A stretch of DNA of 64,000 bases, taken from assembly GCA_014529675.2 (NCBI GenBank), contig CP076040.1, positions 2,031,894 through 2,095,893 on the forward strand. Reading direction: 5' to 3'. The notes beneath the pieces were generated by a model. It made no database searches and was not told the origin of the DNA. It was given only the letters and a program-made list of their open reading frames with translations. How positions within the stretch are numbered: the stretch's first letter is position 1; each line of letters begins with the position of its first letter. Positions 61,826 through 64,000 of the stretch are shown in pieces. This DNA comes from Opitutia bacterium ISCC 52. Its GTDB lineage: Bacteria; Verrucomicrobiota; Verrucomicrobiia; Opitutales; UBA2995. Position numbers and translations under genes: made by a program.

Positions 61826-63043
61826 TTACCATCCATCTTCTGCTTTGGCAAGCCGTTCAGGTGTGAATAGAGAAAAACGTAATATTTGAGACCCGATAAT
61901 GAGTATCATAAGCGCCATTGTTGCGGCTATTTCCCAGCCGACGATTTTGAGGATGGGAGTGCCAATTCCCGTAATTGCAGCAATCGAACCCGCGAAAGCA
62001 ATATTCCCCATCGACGAGAGTGTTCCGGTTCTTATGCGATCCTGGGGGAGGTATACTCGCCAGAAGGCCATGCCAAAACAACGATCCGAAAGGCTCAGCA
62101 TCAGTAATGAAGCTCCAATGCCCCATAGAGGTAGTGGTGTGAAAACGAGAAATGCCAAAAAGAAAAAGGTTCCGGTAATCCCCAGGTAAAACGTTTTTGG
62201 TGGCCCCATTTTAGCAAGAATAGGCACGCTTGCCCAACTTCCCAAAATCTCACCGATACCAAATACTAAAATCAGAATGGCGCGTTGAGAGGTATCTAAA
62301 CCATAAGTTTCAAAGAGCCAAAGACTGGTAAATACAAACACAGTCCCTCCCGCCATCCTGATTAAGAAAAAGCCAATGAGACCACACAATATTCCCGGAA
62401 GCCTCAGAGTAGCGTAATAGTGATGTAGGGGATTAAGTGAACCTCCCTGTTGTTTAGGGGATGGTTTGCGTGAAGTGAATGAATATAAAAGAAGAGGGAG
62501 TAAGATGATCAATCCCAGCATGAGGAAGGTAGAAGTCCAACCGATCCAATCCACTAGCTCCATAACTAGAGGTAACCCAAGCACCAGACTGTAGGCTCTG
62601 GTACCGGCCATTAATCCAATTGCGGTACTAAAGTGTTCTTTAGGAACTTCATGGATGAGTCCTGACCATAAATTGACGGTTAACATTCCTCCACAAAAAC
62701 CTGCAGCCAATCGAAATACCAAGGCTGCAGAGAAGTTTTTGAAGATGGCGAATCCTACGCAGGCCACAGCAAAAAAACATGCAGCGGTGATAATTAATTT
62801 ATAACGTTTGAGCACATCACCTAGAGGACCGAAGAAGAATGTACTAACTATGAACCCCAGGTTGTAGACAGTTACCAGTTGAGCTCCCTGAACTATACTA
62901 ACTCCTTCGTAAATCCTAGCGATTTCAGGAAGCAACGCAGCAAGACATGCATCGATCAGCCAAATGACCATGAGAAAACCAATACAAGCGAATGTAAATA
63001 GCCATGCTCTTATAATGCTTGGGTTTTCGTTCGTTTCGCTCAT
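61826..63043 (-). CDS. MFS transporter
   Basis: 405 residues (ATG at 63043; a TTG three bases upstream is less likely). It has twelve hydrophobic segments with a loop near the middle (TSRKPSPKQQGG). The loop 2-3 region reads FFFGPLGDVLKRYKLI, a version of the MFS G-x3-D-x2-R-K motif. The second half is less conserved. Substrate unknown. It is monocistronic on the minus strand. The 63044-63311 gap holds no supported gene. Confidence 0.85.
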   Translation of the reverse strand: MSETNENPSIIRAWLFTFACIGFLMVIWLIDACLAALLPEIARIYEGVSIVQGAQLVTVYNLGFIVSTFFFGPLGDVLKRYKLIITAACFFAVACVGFAIFKNFSAALVFRLAAGFCGGMLTVNLWSGLIHEVPKEHFSTAIGLMAGTRAYSLVLGLPLVMELVDWIGWTSTFLMLGLIILLPLLLYSFTSRKPSPKQQGGSLNPLHHYYATLRLPGILCGLIGFFLIRMAGGTVFVFTSLWLFETYGLDTSQRAILILVFGIGEILGSWASVPILAKMGPPKTFYLGITGTFFFLAFLVFTPLPLWGIGASLLMLSLSDRCFGMAFWRVYLPQDRIRTGTLSSMGNIAFAGSIAAITGIGTPILKIVGWEIAATMALMILIIGSQILRFSLFTPERLAKAEDGW

Positions 63044-63311
63044 CAATTAGTTTCAAATCTGTTACCCCGAATCAGGAAGGCAACTTGTGATTCGCCAAAG
63101 ACATCGTGTGGGATACTGGTTCGATTTGGAAAGTAAATGAACGAAGGCTGTTCGATATCCGTCGCAGTGGATCCGCGACTACATAAAGTGAAACATAAAA
63201 CTATCTATTAAATAGTTAGAGGGAGTAGGTCTTTCCTGGGTTCGACTTAAATTGATTTAAGCCATGATCAATATCCAGGATATGGAGAATTATTATGAGA
63301 GTCCGGATAGC

Positions 63312-63352
63312 AAAAACGGCGAACATTAAGCCCGTGAGCTTAAGCCGCCGTT
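63312..63352 (-). terminator. Intrinsic terminator after tRNA-Lys
   Basis: On the minus strand, stem AACGGCG/CGCCGTT (63315-63321 with 63346-63352) with an inner GCTTAA/TTAAGC pairing is followed by five T residues. It begins 14 bases after the tRNA CCA. Confidence 0.9.
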
Positions 63353-63366
63353 GAATGCCGTTTCTG

Positions 63367-63442
63367 TGGTAGACCGGCGGGGACTTGAACCCCGAACCAA
63401 GTGCTTAAAAGGCACCTGCTCTACCGATTGAGCTACCGATCC
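63367..63442 (-). tRNA. tRNA-Lys (anticodon TTT)
   Basis: 76 bases including an encoded CCA. The acceptor stem GGATCGG pairs with CCGGTCT, discriminator A. The anticodon loop CTTTTAA gives TTT. The T arm is CGGGG-TTCAAGT-CCCCG. It lies on the minus strand with its own terminator downstream. An upstream TTGACA (63509-63514 complement) may be its -35 box, but the -10 is poor. Confidence 0.96.
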
Positions 63443-63765
63443 ATGTATTCCACAAAAGCCTCACAATTAAGTGAGAAAGCAGGGAAAGAAACGGCGAGCA
63501 GTAGGTCATGTCAACGCCATTTTGGGAAATAGTTTCTAGTCTTTTTGTAAACGGTGGGCTGAGGAATTCTAGGGAATTTTTGAACGCCCGAACGGTTCTA
63601 ATATCTAAGACAGTATCTGAATTATTCAATTTTTAACCCGCAAAATTGTTAAAACCTGAAACCGAACCTCATTCAAGGGGTTATTATTTAAGGGGGCGTA
63701 AACCCTGAATTCCATATCTCGCCAAGGAACAAACCTTCAATCAACCTTTCCAACCCAAGAACAAG
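63443..63765. other. Intergenic region between tRNA-Lys and the sigma gene
   Basis: 323 bp with no supported gene. It must carry promoters for both flanking genes; candidates are weak. An imperfect inverted repeat (TTCAAGGGGTT at 63672-63682 with AACCCTGAA at 63701-63709) lies about 55 bases before the sigma ATG and may form an mRNA leader hairpin. Confidence 0.5.
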
Positions 63766-64000
63766 ATGACAAATAAAGCACAAGAAGTAGCCATTGACCG
63801 TTTACTCGTAGAAAAGTTTAAAAACGGCGATGAGGATGCATTTACTGAAATAGTATCTCGCTACTGGGATCGTATTTACTCCCGCGTCCACCAATTGCTT
63901 AAAAATAAGCAGGATGCCGAAGAAGTGACTCAGGATGCCTTTGTAAGGGCACATAGAGGTCTCGAGAAATTCCGTGGAGACAGTGCCTTCTCGACCTGGT
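63766..64000 (+). CDS. ECF sigma factor, N-terminal part (3' truncated by window edge)
   Basis: 78 visible residues from MTNKAQEVAIDRLL. Region 2.1-2.2 has FKNGDEDAFTEIVSRYWDRIY and NKQDAEEVTQDAFVRAHRGLEKFRG, the standard ECF helix, and FSTW begins region 2.4. The gene runs out of the window, so region 4 cannot be checked. Unlike the sigma gene at 19.6 kb, this frame is intact as far as it goes. It is likely an envelope or stress-response factor. Confidence 0.92.
   Translation, partial: MTNKAQEVAIDRLLVEKFKNGDEDAFTEIVSRYWDRIYSRVHQLLKNKQDAEEVTQDAFVRAHRGLEKFRGDSAFSTW

Overview
The window looks like chromosomal DNA from a marine-type Verrucomicrobiota, probably Opitutae. This is inferred from gene content: DUF1501 plus DUF1549/DUF1553 proteins, secreted PQQ-type beta-propellers, sulfatases, a TAT-exported Gfo/Idh/MocA oxidoreductase, many sodium-coupled transporters, a DUF2851 relic, and a sigma/small membrane protein/PDZ trio. 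No phage, plasmid, IS element, CRISPR array or rRNA was recognised. Two tRNA genes are present: Ser-TGA at 8.6 kb and Lys-TTT at 63.4 kb.

Layout. 0-5.6 kb: end of a sugar porter, an APH-fold kinase, a divergent enolase paralog, a PQQ-like lipoprotein and an MFS permease, all on the + strand. 5.7-8.3 kb: tandem secreted amidohydrolases, the second lacking expected metal ligands. 8.3-11.2 kb: scarred region with a 150-bp-offset partial duplication of tRNA-Ser, a bile-acid:Na+ symporter-family gene and a DUF2851 pseudogene with four in-frame stops. 11.1-18 kb: translation/RNA operon nusA-infB-rbfA-DHH phosphoesterase-truB-ribF, preceded by a promoter and a terminator-like leader. 18-24.3 kb, minus strand: truncated ECF sigma/membrane protein/PDZ trio, an SDR-FAH sugar-acid pair, a small unknown gene behind a strongly structured intergenic element, and a TonB-dependent receptor. 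24.4-34.4 kb: aldo/keto reductase, DASS symporter, Uup-like ABC-F ATPase, a molybdenum sulfite-dehydrogenase-like pair, an SLC13 permease with four RCK_C domains, and an unknown exported protein.

34.5-38 kb: a compact cluster of soluble diiron protein, fatty acyl-AMP ligase, acyl carrier protein and DUF374 acyltransferase. This is the best candidate for an undescribed biosynthetic system. 38-39.3 kb: a rearrangement scar joining the ends of a sulfatase and a mandelate-racemase-family dehydratase. 39.3-45.3 kb: carbohydrate genes (Gfo/Idh/MocA, ROK, SDR, sulfatase, PQQ propeller). 45.5-51 kb: DinB-like protein, thymidine kinase, serine hydrolase, Na+/solute symporter, Rieske oxygenase. 51-55.5 kb: cytochrome c-domain protein with the DUF1501/DUF1553 pair. 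55.6-64 kb: purH, M48 protease, M20 peptidase, Pal-like lipoprotein, CbiX-like protein, orphan LuxR-type regulator, MFS permease, tRNA-Lys and the start of an ECF sigma gene.

Together the genes fit a heterotroph that imports and oxidises polysaccharide-derived, often sulfated, sugars, with core translation and nucleotide genes interspersed. All functional calls come from motif reading and family knowledge. No database search was run.
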